From positions 1 to 45,091 of the forward strand of contig ONQB01000025.1 of NCBI GenBank assembly GCA_900319905.1: a DNA stretch of 45,091 nt, given 5' to 3'. Below the pieces are notes generated by a model. That model had not been told where the DNA came from, did not search any database, and saw only the letters and a program-made list of their open reading frames with translations. The position numbers and the translations under genes were made by a program. The DNA is from an uncultured Prevotella sp. (lineage in GTDB: Bacteria > Bacteroidota > Bacteroidia > Bacteroidales > Bacteroidaceae). Below, piece after piece: positions 8,419 through 15,789 of the stretch (its first letter is position 1; the number at the start of each line of letters is the position of its first letter).

Positions 8419-9657
8419 ATGAATTACAGCAATCTTTTCAAGATAGCCTTGCGCGCCATCGGCGCCAACAAGATGCGCTCGTTTCTGACGGCGCTTGGCA
8501 TCATTATCGGTGTGGCTTCGGTCATCACCATGCTGGCCATCGGTCAGGGCTCGAAGCGCAGCATTCAGGCCAACATCGCTGAGATGGGTTCCAACATGAT
8601 CATGATTCACCCGGGACAGGACATGCGGGGTGGTGTCCGTCAGGATGCCTCGTCGATGGAGACCCTCAAACTCACCGACTATCAGGCGCTGAAGGATGAA
8701 TGCAACTATATCAAGGGCATCAGTCCGGTGGTCAACTCCAGCGGCCAGTTTATCTATGGCAATAACAATACCCAGTCGACCATCTATGGTGTCAATGGTG
8801 ACTATCTCGACATTCGTCAGCTCTCGGTGAGCGACGGTGAGATGTTTACCGACCAGGAGATCAAGACCAGCGCCAAGGTATGTATTCTTGGTCAGACGGT
8901 CGCCGATTATCTGTTTCCCAATGGCGGCTCTCCCGTAGGTAAGGTGGTACGCTTCAATTCTATTCCTTTCCGTGTGATTGGCTTGCTGAAGAAGAAGGGT
9001 TACAACTCAATGGGTATGGACCAGGATGACTTGGTGCTTGCGCCCTATACCACTGTGATGAAGCGTATTCTGGCCCAGACCTATCTGAGTGAGATACAGG
9101 CGTCGGCCATCACCGAGGGCGTGACCGATAAGGCTGTTGACGAGATGACGAAGATATTGCGTCGCACGCATAAGCTGAAGGATGCCACCGATACGCAGGC
9201 GGGTGACGACGATGACTTCAACATCAGGTCGCAGGAAGAGTTGTCGACGATGATGAACTCTACTACCAACATGCTTACCATTCTGTTGGGCTGTGTGGCC
9301 GGCATCTCACTTGTCGTGGGTGGCATCGGTATCATGAACATCATGTATGTAAGTGTCACGGAACGTACGCGTGAGATTGGTCTTCGCATGAGCGTCGGTG
9401 CTCGTGGTGTAGACATCCTCAATCAGTTCCTCATCGAGGCCATCATGATGAGCGTGACCGGTGGACTGATTGGCGTCATCATCGGCATCGGCTCGAGCTA
9501 CGCCGTGAAGCTTATTGCCCATTGGCCTATCTATATTGAGCCATGGACCATCATCATGAGCTTTGCCGTGTGTACGTTTACCGGTGTGTTCTTTGGTTGG
9601 TATCCAGCCAAGAAAGCAGCGCGTCTCGATCCTATCGAGGCCATACGCTACGAGTGA
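8419..9657 (+). CDS. MacB-type ABC transporter permease (FtsX domain)
   Basis: Inner-membrane permease of 412 aa. The N-terminal TM1 region reads SFLTALGIIIGVASVITMLAI, the usual MacB-family opening. A large periplasmic MacB_PCD-type domain spans about 45-280. Three C-terminal helices follow, starting with LLGCVAGISLVVGGIGIMNIM and the conserved TERTREIGLRMSVGA loop. The protein ends DPIEAIRYE, the family's canonical C-terminus. Last gene of the tolC-macA-like-ATPase-permease operon. Such pumps move substrates from the periplasm outward in a TolC-dependent way; candidates are peptides, lipoproteins or drugs. Confidence 0.93.
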   Translation: MNYSNLFKIALRAIGANKMRSFLTALGIIIGVASVITMLAIGQGSKRSIQANIAEMGSNMIMIHPGQDMRGGVRQDASSMETLKLTDYQALKDECNYIKGISPVVNSSGQFIYGNNNTQSTIYGVNGDYLDIRQLSVSDGEMFTDQEIKTSAKVCILGQTVADYLFPNGGSPVGKVVRFNSIPFRVIGLLKKKGYNSMGMDQDDLVLAPYTTVMKRILAQTYLSEIQASAITEGVTDKAVDEMTKILRRTHKLKDATDTQAGDDDDFNIRSQEELSTMMNSTTNMLTILLGCVAGISLVVGGIGIMNIMYVSVTERTREIGLRMSVGARGVDILNQFLIEAIMMSVTGGLIGVIIGIGSSYAVKLIAHWPIYIEPWTIIMSFAVCTFTGVFFGWYPAKKAARLDPIEAIRYE

Positions 9658-9695
9658 TGCCGCCGGGCAACCGTATATCATAGCTGCACGGGAGG

Positions 9696-9737
9696 GTATC
9701 AAAATCGAAGAAGTCCGGACTTCTCCAATTTAGATAC
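9696..9737. repeat. minimal copy of the GAAGTYCR octamer hairpin family
   Basis: Two 21-nt arms (9696-9716 and 9717-9737) are complementary at 18 of 21 positions and meet at a perfect 16-nt core, AGAAGTCCGGACTTCT (9709-9724). Outer ends GTATC-AAAAT and ATTT-AGATAC resemble the outer ends of the larger element at 23,090-23,218. It lies 38 nt behind the permease stop. Confidence 0.75.
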
Positions 9738-9854
9738 ATCCTCTTGTGATGATGGGGAAGGAGTCCCAGTCGGGGCTGTCCTCCATAAAAATGACTGCTA
9801 TCAACTTGCTATTTCAAGATCATCTCCATATTTGACTACTTCACGACAATTTTT

Positions 9855-9886
9855 ATTGTGTAGTTTATTGATAATTGGTAATTTTG
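9855..9886 (+). promoter_or_regulatory. promoter of the LytS/LytR pair, directly abutting the start codon
   Basis: TAATTTTG at 9879-9886 is a good -7 element. The -33 position holds ATTG (9855-9858), 20 nt upstream, a weak match to TTTG. Only 4 nt separate the -7 element from the ATG at 9891, so the mRNA would have almost no leader. Confidence 0.55.
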
Positions 9887-9890
9887 CGTC

Positions 9891-10940
9891 ATGAAACAGC
9901 ATATCAAAGAATTGATATTGGTGACAGCCATTTGCCTTCTGCTTTACTACATTTATTGTAGTATTGTTGACGATGAGTTCTTTAAAGAATTCTTCTCCGC
10001 TCCTGATGATTTCTGCAAGAAGTTTGTCACAGATGCAATGGTGTGTCTTTTGCTCTCATTTCTTTCCACAATCTACGGATGGATGGTTGTGCGTCTGACT
10101 ATCAGGTATGAGACTCTGCAGAAATTGTTTTTTCTACCTATGTTGGTTGTTTTCTCCTTTGATATGTTTACTGCCTGGGGCTTAAGTGAGCTGTGCCAAA
10201 GCTTTTTTAAAGAGCAAAATATCGTAGTCTACTTTGAAGATATATTTGTGTTCGCTATTCTCGCCACGATGGTGTCCTCAACTAAAGTAACATCAATAAT
10301 TTGGCAAAAGAAAAACGAGATTGAACGTGAGCAAAGTATCTTAAAGAACAAGGTTGCGGAAGCTGAACGTGTTATGGCCAGAGCCAGACTACATAACCTC
10401 CAATTGCAGGTTAACCCGCATTTCTTTTTCAATAATCTTAGTGCCTTATATTCCCTGATATCCACCGACCCTGATTCGGCAAGAGAATTCGTTTCCGCTC
10501 TTGCAAAGATGTATCGCTACATACTTAATGGTATGAATCATGAGCTCGTTCCAGTGGAAGAAGAATTGCATTTGGTGAGAGAATATACTAAATTGCTTCG
10601 CATAAGGCATGGTCAGAATATGCAAATTATTTTGCCGGATGAAAGCCAAATACCGCATAATGTCCTTGTTCCTCCGGTGAGCATCCAGCATCTAATAGAG
10701 AATGCAGTGAAGCACAATGCAATGACTGCCACTTCCCCTCTTATTATACGCATATCATTAGACGGAGGGCGAGTGACTGTAGTTAACAATAGAAGTCCTC
10801 TTGCGGGCGAGTTTCCACATTCGGGTACTGGCCTTGCTAATTTACGGGAGCAATTGAAACTATTCGGTGCAGAGGACATTGAAAGGAAAGAAACCACCGA
10901 GTCCTTCTCTATTAGTTTTCCTCTTATTAAACTAGATTGA
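9891..10940 (+). CDS. LytS/YehU-type sensor histidine kinase
   Basis: Membrane sensor kinase of 349 aa. Four hydrophobic segments lie between residues about 8 and 130, followed by a coiled linker (EIEREQSILKNKVAEAERV). The His_kinase domain starts at LHNLQLQVNPHFFFNNL, with His177 as the phospho-acceptor. The ATPase part shows LIENAVKHN and the G-box GTGLANLREQL. This family signals to LytTR response regulators, and one follows 5 nt downstream. The ligand is unknown. Placement behind the efflux operon hints at control of export or envelope functions, but only by proximity. Confidence 0.92.
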   Translation: MKQHIKELILVTAICLLLYYIYCSIVDDEFFKEFFSAPDDFCKKFVTDAMVCLLLSFLSTIYGWMVVRLTIRYETLQKLFFLPMLVVFSFDMFTAWGLSELCQSFFKEQNIVVYFEDIFVFAILATMVSSTKVTSIIWQKKNEIEREQSILKNKVAEAERVMARARLHNLQLQVNPHFFFNNLSALYSLISTDPDSAREFVSALAKMYRYILNGMNHELVPVEEELHLVREYTKLLRIRHGQNMQIILPDESQIPHNVLVPPVSIQHLIENAVKHNAMTATSPLIIRISLDGGRVTVVNNRSPLAGEFPHSGTGLANLREQLKLFGAEDIERKETTESFSISFPLIKLD

Positions 10941-10945
10941 TTATT

Positions 10946-11695
10946 ATGAAAACAGCTATTGTAGAAGACGAATTGCCAAATTATACCGAGCTTCGTAACA
11001 TTTTGATTGAGATAGATCCACAGATGGTCATCAGCCAACAGCTTCCCACTATATCTGAGACGCGCCGTTATCTACTTTCTAACAATGATGTCGACGTCAT
11101 TTTTGCAGATATCCGCCTCGGCGACGGGCTTGTGTTTGAGGCCTTGTCAGATGTAATCGGAAATACGCCCGTGGTTTTTACTACCGCATATGATGAGTAT
11201 GCCATTCGTGCTTTCAACTATAATGGAATAGCCTATCTGCTTAAGCCAATACAAAAGGAAGATGTGTGTCACGCATTGATTACAGCGCGTAAGTGGGGGA
11301 CGTCATCTGGCAGTATCAGACAACTTTTTATGTCCATGCAGCAAGGTGCTAAGGTATACAGACAGCGTTTTTTAGTGTCTCATGCCGACTATAGCGAGGT
11401 GATTGGCGTAGAGCGTATATCGCATATAATGAGCGAGAATGGCATCACGCGTCTGTTCCTGACCGATGGTCATTCTGCAGTTGTCAGCTATTCACTCGAT
11501 GACCTCTGTAACCAGTTAGATCCTTCTGAGTTCTTTCGTGCTAACAGGCAATGCATCGTCCATATAGACCATGTGAAACGCTTGAATAATTGGTTTAGAG
11601 GGAAGACGATACTCAAAGTGGATTGCTATCCTGACTTGAGTATCGAAGTAAGCAAAGAACGTACTTCCAAATTAAAGCAATGGCTTGACAGATAG
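10946..11695 (+). CDS. LytR/AlgR family response regulator (REC + LytTR)
   Basis: A 249-aa response regulator partnered with the upstream kinase. The receiver domain covers about 1-120: acidic residues at 7-9 (EDE), phospho-acceptor Asp55 in FADIRLGDG, Thr in VFTTAYDEYA, and Lys in YLLKPI. The C-terminal LytTR DNA-binding domain (about 145-249) includes FFRANRQCIVHIDHVKRL. I start at the ATG at 10946; a TTG three codons earlier overlaps the kinase stop and is less likely. Confidence 0.92.
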   Translation: MKTAIVEDELPNYTELRNILIEIDPQMVISQQLPTISETRRYLLSNNDVDVIFADIRLGDGLVFEALSDVIGNTPVVFTTAYDEYAIRAFNYNGIAYLLKPIQKEDVCHALITARKWGTSSGSIRQLFMSMQQGAKVYRQRFLVSHADYSEVIGVERISHIMSENGITRLFLTDGHSAVVSYSLDDLCNQLDPSEFFRANRQCIVHIDHVKRLNNWFRGKTILKVDCYPDLSIEVSKERTSKLKQWLDR

Positions 11696-11765
11696 GTAAC
11701 AGAAGTCGACTTCCCCGTTAACGGTATAACTGAGAGTCTGTCACATTATCCATACGTCACGAAAA

Positions 11766-11812
11766 CTCTCGAATTCCACCTCGTAAAGTTATTCCGGAAT
11801 GGAATTCGAGAG
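11766..11812. terminator. bidirectional terminator hairpin
   Basis: Perfect 13-nt arms CTCTCGAATTCCA (11766-11778) and TGGAATTCGAGAG (11800-11812) enclose a 21-nt loop that itself holds the palindrome ATTCCGGAAT. It lies between the converging response regulator and the lipoprotein gene. Confidence 0.7.
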
Positions 11813-11834
11813 TAGTATTGGTGGCAGGGGCAGA

Positions 11835-12347
11835 TCAGATGATTCTGTACCATACTGTGTAGGTTCCATTACTATTCGCTTCAGCATGTATCTCGAAACT
11901 TCTGCCTTTAGGAATCATACCAGCTATTTTTTTAGAAAGTTTGAGAACGTCTAAGCTATTGGCCTTGCAGTTTCCGGCTTTCTTCCATCCGGGACCTTTC
12001 GGGGCTTTCGAGGGAATAGTTCCCGAAGTTTCGGTGGTGTCGATTGTCTCACCCTTAAGAAATCTATTGAAGATATCGCCCATTGAGAAGGTGAACTCTG
12101 ACATGAGAAAGAGATCATCGTCTTCAGCTGAATATACTATGTAGCCACCATCCTTGTATTCACCAGTAGTGTCGTTCATGATGAGTAGTAGCTTCTCTTC
12201 AATCATCTGCGCCGTGCAAGTATGACTTTCTTCAACTTCAACTGCTGGTGTTTCAGTTTCACAATCATCGTCACTACATGACACGAAACAAACCGTCAGC
12301 GTGCTTAACGCAAGCATACAGAGCAAACAGAGTTTAATCTTTTTCAT
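11835..12347 (-). CDS. lipoprotein of unknown function
   Basis: A 170-aa predicted lipoprotein on the minus strand. The lipoprotein signal ends in FVSC (Cys24), followed by the acidic SDDDCE stretch common after Bacteroidota lipoboxes, often linked to surface exposure. The remainder shows a segment with predicted strands (DGGYIVYSAEDDDLFLM) and a Lys/Gly-rich segment (KAPKGPGWKKAGNCKA). I recognise no family. It stands alone, converging on the LytR gene through a shared terminator. Confidence 0.75.
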   Translation of the reverse strand: MKKIKLCLLCMLALSTLTVCFVSCSDDDCETETPAVEVEESHTCTAQMIEEKLLLIMNDTTGEYKDGGYIVYSAEDDDLFLMSEFTFSMGDIFNRFLKGETIDTTETSGTIPSKAPKGPGWKKAGNCKANSLDVLKLSKKIAGMIPKGRSFEIHAEANSNGTYTVWYRII

Positions 12348-12515
12348 AATCGTTTCGTTCGTTAAAGGTCGTTTGGCACTATTGCCAGCGTAAAATTACT
12401 TCGATTATATTACTATTACAATATCAAATCTTGTGAAGTCGCTCAAATGGAGTATGAAATGACCTTTAAACGTCTTAAAGAGTATTAGCCCCCCCCCAAA
12501 AAAAGCCTGACTTGT

Positions 12516-12862
12516 CATTGGTCAAGATTGTACGTCAACCAGATGAATATCAGTCATTATCTGAAACAAAGGTCAAGGTACCAAAGCGCTTTGCGAACAC
12601 TATGCAAGTGGGTAATTCGTATGAAGATTCACTCCCCGTCCGCCCTTCTTTTTGGATGCGCTCACGTCGAAAACTGAACAGCTAAAACACAACCTTCAAG
12701 ATCATCTTCGCCGATTTGTACCTACAGTAATGAGGAAAATGGGGAGTGAATCTGCATACGAAATACCCAGTTGCATAGTGTTTGCAAAGCGATTTGGTAC
12801 ATTAGACTTTGTCTCGGTCGATGACTGATATTCATCTGTTGGATATGTAATCTTGGCAAATG
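12516..12862. repeat. imperfect inverted repeat with 122-nt arms
   Basis: Arms 12516-12637 (plus) and 12741-12862 (minus) align over 122 nt without a gap at about 100 identical positions by eye. They surround a 103-nt centre. Each arm can be read in one frame as a related peptide: both contain DEYQS near the outer side and RFANTMQ further in. Neither arm shows a complete gene. I could not link the sequence to any known mobile element. Confidence 0.7.
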
Positions 12863-13030
12863 TACACGCAAGATGGAGCTTTACTTTCCATCTACCACAT
12901 CAAAGGCGGATATGAGGGATTTTAGTGTCAGAAGACGCTTCCTGTCATAATAGAATTCCATTTTTTTGCAAAAAGGCCCTTGTGACCATCCGTAATCGAA
13001 GAGGTGCTTATCATGGACTTCAAAGGTTCT

Positions 13031-13071
13031 CTTGCAGGGCGCGCACGGCTACGAGCCCCGCACCCTGCAAG
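13031..13071. repeat. hairpin, possible terminator or remnant
   Basis: CTTGCAGGGCGC (13031-13042) pairs with GCACCCTGCAAG (13060-13071) with one mismatch, around a 17-nt GC-rich loop. It lies about 70 nt beyond the stop of the minus-strand S9 peptidase and could end its transcript, although there is no T-tract. Confidence 0.4.
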
Positions 13072-13140
13072 ATATTCATTCACTTCCGAAACAAGAGTTG
13101 TTTAGAAGAATATGTCACTATTTTGTTGTGACCTAAAGAC

Positions 13141-15198
13141 TTAGTAGCTCATGTTGCCATTGACCATATCCTCACTCTTCCAAGGCGCAGGGGCACCACC
13201 GAGATACTTGTGGAACCATTCCAAATGAGCATTGTAATAGAGCGGCATGGAACGAAGGCTGCTGGGCCAGTGGCCGTCGTTCTTGAACACGATGAGGCGG
13301 CTGGGAATGCCAAGTGTTTGGAGCGTGGTGAAGTACTGTAGGCTCTGGTTGTAGGAGACGCGGTAGTCGCGCTCGCCGGTAATGATCAGAGTAGGCGTAG
13401 CGAAGTTACGCACATATTCAGACGGACTCCACTTCTTGTAGAGTGATGAGTTCCAAGGCTGCCCCTCGAGATCGAAGTTGGGGAACCACAGCTCCTCCGT
13501 CGTACCCCACATGGCCTGCAGATCGAAGAGACCCATCATGGAAGCAAGACATTTGAATCGCTTGGTCTGTCCTTGGAGCCAGTTCATGAAGTATCCGCCA
13601 TAGCTCCATCCCATGGCTCCCATCCGCGTGGAGTCTACGTAGGAGAGTTGGGCCAACGCGTCTGTGACCTTCATGACGTCCACATAAGGACGTCCGCCCC
13701 AGTTGCCGGAAATGGCACGACAGAACTGCTGTCCATAGCCGGTGGAGCCGTGGGGATTGGGGTAAGCCACCACATAGCCGGCGCCAGGATAGACCTGCCA
13801 GTCGGGCCGGTAGGAATCCATCCATTGCATCTGAGGTCCGCCGTGAACGTTGATGACCAGAGGATACCGTTTCCCTTCCACAAAACCATGAGGCTTGACG
13901 ATGAAACATTCTACGGAATCACCATCAGCGCCCTTCACCCACAGCGTCTCCGACGGACGAAAGTCGACGGCTGCTGTCAGCGAGTCATTGAAATGGGTCA
14001 GCTGAGTCTCTTGCAGTGCCTTGCCTGATGGTGTGGCCGTATAGATTTCGCTGGGCTTGCCGGTACGCGAATAGGTGTAATAGAACTTTCCCTTGTGGTC
14101 GAAGTCGAAACCGGAGATAGCCCTGTCGGCGATGATCTTGTGGATGGCGCGTTTCTTCAGATCAATACGATACAGAGGTTCGTAGCCCCGTTCGTCGGCA
14201 AGGAAATAGATTGACTTCGAGTCGGCCGACCAACGGTAGCTCTCCACCCAATTGTCGAAACTTTCTGTCAGTACGCTCTTTTTGCCTGTCTTGCGGTCGA
14301 TGAGTCCCAGACGAAAGCGGTCGCTCTCGTAGCCAGGTACACGCTGAAAGCGGTACGCGATGTAACGGCCGTTGGGACTGTATTGCGGACTGCCGTCCCA
14401 AGCCTTGTTGTCCTGTGTGAGGTTGACGGCCTTGCCTCCTTCAACGGGCACCACCCACAGATCAGTGTTGGTGGAAGCTTCGGGATGAGCGTCGTGGTTG
14501 CTGAGGTAACACAACTCTTTGGAGTCGGGACTGAACGCAAATCCCTCGGGACCGCTCGGAGAGAAGACGGGTGCGTGGAAGGCGCCTGGCGTGACGTCGG
14601 TGTAGGTCTGCTTGGCGATGTTGTAAATAATGATGTGCCAGAACTTCCCGTCGGTGTAAGTTGTCCAATGGCGGAAGAGCAGACTGTCGGCCATGTGGGC
14701 TTGCACGGGAGCTTTCGCCTTACGCTCGTTGGCGGCTTTGTTGGCCTGTCCGTCAGCACCGCCTATGGCCGGCCATACTTCGGCAGCGAAGGCTATGAGG
14801 TTGCCGTCGGGCGAAACGGTGGCACCTTGCGTTCCTAAAGCGTAATGGGTCAGTTGTTGCTTCGCCTTTGTCGTGGGATTGTAGCTGAATACCTGCACGG
14901 CACCGTCTTTGTCGGTAGCGGAGTAGTAGAGTAGGGCACCGTCGGCGCTCCATTGGGGCGCAAATCCCTCAATGCCGTTCAGGCAGACATTGTTGATGTA
15001 GAGGCGGGTCGAACTCTTTTGTGCCTTCAGGTCTGACTGGCTCAGATAGTAGGCCAGGTCGCCTTTGGCCGACACTACGGGCTGGATGGGGTATTTCACG
15101 CGATAGACGTCTTCGATGGTGAAGGCGCGCTTCTGTGCCAGCACCGTACCGGAGACGGCGAGGAGGAATGTGACAGCTAATGCTTTGAAATTAATCAT
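13141..15198 (-). CDS. S9 family prolyl oligopeptidase / dipeptidyl aminopeptidase
   Basis: Exported serine peptidase of 685 aa. Signal peptide residues 1-21 end VLA-QKRAF. An N-terminal beta-propeller (about 30-400) shows repeated WD40-like/TolB-like strands such as SPDGNLIAFAAE, SPDSKELCYLSN and SPNGRYIAYRF. The alpha/beta hydrolase domain follows from about 420 (YPLVINVHGGPQMQW). The catalytic triad is Ser532 in GAMGWSYGGY, Asp611 in GERDYRVSY and His643 in NDGHWP. It probably releases dipeptides or acyl-amino acids from peptides in the periplasm. Its own promoter is not obvious; a terminator at 15273-15300 separates it from the small lipoprotein upstream. Confidence 0.93.
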   Translation of the reverse strand: MINFKALAVTFLLAVSGTVLAQKRAFTIEDVYRVKYPIQPVVSAKGDLAYYLSQSDLKAQKSSTRLYINNVCLNGIEGFAPQWSADGALLYYSATDKDGAVQVFSYNPTTKAKQQLTHYALGTQGATVSPDGNLIAFAAEVWPAIGGADGQANKAANERKAKAPVQAHMADSLLFRHWTTYTDGKFWHIIIYNIAKQTYTDVTPGAFHAPVFSPSGPEGFAFSPDSKELCYLSNHDAHPEASTNTDLWVVPVEGGKAVNLTQDNKAWDGSPQYSPNGRYIAYRFQRVPGYESDRFRLGLIDRKTGKKSVLTESFDNWVESYRWSADSKSIYFLADERGYEPLYRIDLKKRAIHKIIADRAISGFDFDHKGKFYYTYSRTGKPSEIYTATPSGKALQETQLTHFNDSLTAAVDFRPSETLWVKGADGDSVECFIVKPHGFVEGKRYPLVINVHGGPQMQWMDSYRPDWQVYPGAGYVVAYPNPHGSTGYGQQFCRAISGNWGGRPYVDVMKVTDALAQLSYVDSTRMGAMGWSYGGYFMNWLQGQTKRFKCLASMMGLFDLQAMWGTTEELWFPNFDLEGQPWNSSLYKKWSPSEYVRNFATPTLIITGERDYRVSYNQSLQYFTTLQTLGIPSRLIVFKNDGHWPSSLRSMPLYYNAHLEWFHKYLGGAPAPWKSEDMVNGNMSY

Positions 15199-15262
15199 AT
15201 TGGTTGGATGTTGAAAGCCTTTTCTATTGGTATGTGGAGTGAGGAAAGCTGAGAGGCGCTAT

Positions 15263-15300
15263 AAAAAAACAAACCGCCCCGGACGAAAGTCCAGGGCGGT
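15263..15300 (-). terminator. intrinsic terminator of the small lipoprotein gene
   Basis: The stem pairs ACCGCCCCGGAC (15273-15284) with GTCCAGGGCGGT (15289-15300) around a GAAA loop, one mismatch. Read on the minus strand it is followed by a run of seven T (15263-15269). It lies 40 nt behind the stop at 15340. Confidence 0.9.
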
Positions 15301-15339
15301 GTCTCTCAATTTTCAATTCGTGCTAACGAATACCTCTTA

Positions 15340-15510
15340 TTACTGAGCAACAGCGGTGTCAGCAGCAGCAGTGTCAACAGCTGCAGTGTCAGCAGTGTCA
15401 ACAGCAGTTGTGTCAGAGTCAGTGGTAGGAGCTGCGCTCTGGTTCTTATTACCACAAGATGCGAAAGAGATAGCTGCGATAGCTACGAACATTAAAACTA
15501 ATTTCTTCAT
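15340..15510 (-). CDS. 56-aa Thr/Asp/Ala-rich small lipoprotein
   Basis: A short gene that is easily missed. It encodes 56 aa: a typical lipoprotein signal peptide with lipobox FASC (Cys19), then GNKNQSA and a low-complexity tail built from DTA/VDTA units. The DNA repeats GACACTGCTG-like words. The start codon follows an A-rich leader (AAGCAAAGAAA), a -7-like TACCTTTG lies at 15562-15569 on the minus strand, and a strong terminator follows. Promoter, signal, lipobox and terminator together make it a real gene. The mature peptide is acidic and probably disordered. Function unknown. Confidence 0.8.
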   Translation of the reverse strand: MKKLVLMFVAIAAISFASCGNKNQSAAPTTDSDTTAVDTADTAAVDTAAADTAVAQ

Positions 15511-15729
15511 TTTCTTTGCTTTTTAAATCTGTAAAACTTTCTTTGTTTATTAACAACGGTGCAAAGGTAGGCATTTTTTTGATACGTTGTTCGTTTTTTA
15601 GCCTTTTTTTTTAGCCTGTTTATGTAACTTTTTTGAAAGGCTCTGATATTCAGTGTCTTGCGATTGTGCAACAAATGTTAATTAACTTACGCGTCGGCCG
15701 TTAGGCTAAAAATAACTAGGATATATGGA

Positions 15730-15758
15730 TTTGTTTTGACTTGAAAGCCGTATCTTTG
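15730..15758 (+). promoter_or_regulatory. promoter of mtaB
   Basis: TATCTTTG (15751-15758) is a good -7 element. TTTG at 15730-15733 lies 17 nt upstream, slightly shorter than the usual 19-21. The ATG at 15790 follows 31 nt later. Confidence 0.55.
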
Positions 15759-15789
15759 CACTGTTAAAAGTTAGATACACATTATATAT

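Larger units (their letters stand above)
12348..13140. other. gene-poor region with inverted repeat and decayed coding-like sequence
   Basis: Almost 800 nt with no convincing gene. It contains a run of nine C followed by seven A (12489-12504), a long imperfect inverted repeat (12516-12862, entered separately), and a hairpin with 12-nt arms (13031-13042 with 13060-13071, one mismatch). Both arms of the long repeat keep a short protein-like reading frame, so the region may be the remains of a duplicated, inverted and decayed gene. Confidence 0.6.

Noticed and set aside
12489-12504. C9-A7 homopolymer as a phase-variation tract
   Set aside because: It is not inside or directly upstream of any supported gene, so a switching role cannot be argued.
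12925-13131. 68-codon open frame in the gene-poor region
   Set aside because: Basic, Cys/Arg-rich translation with no family features; it crosses the hairpin at 13,031-13,071 and has no promoter.
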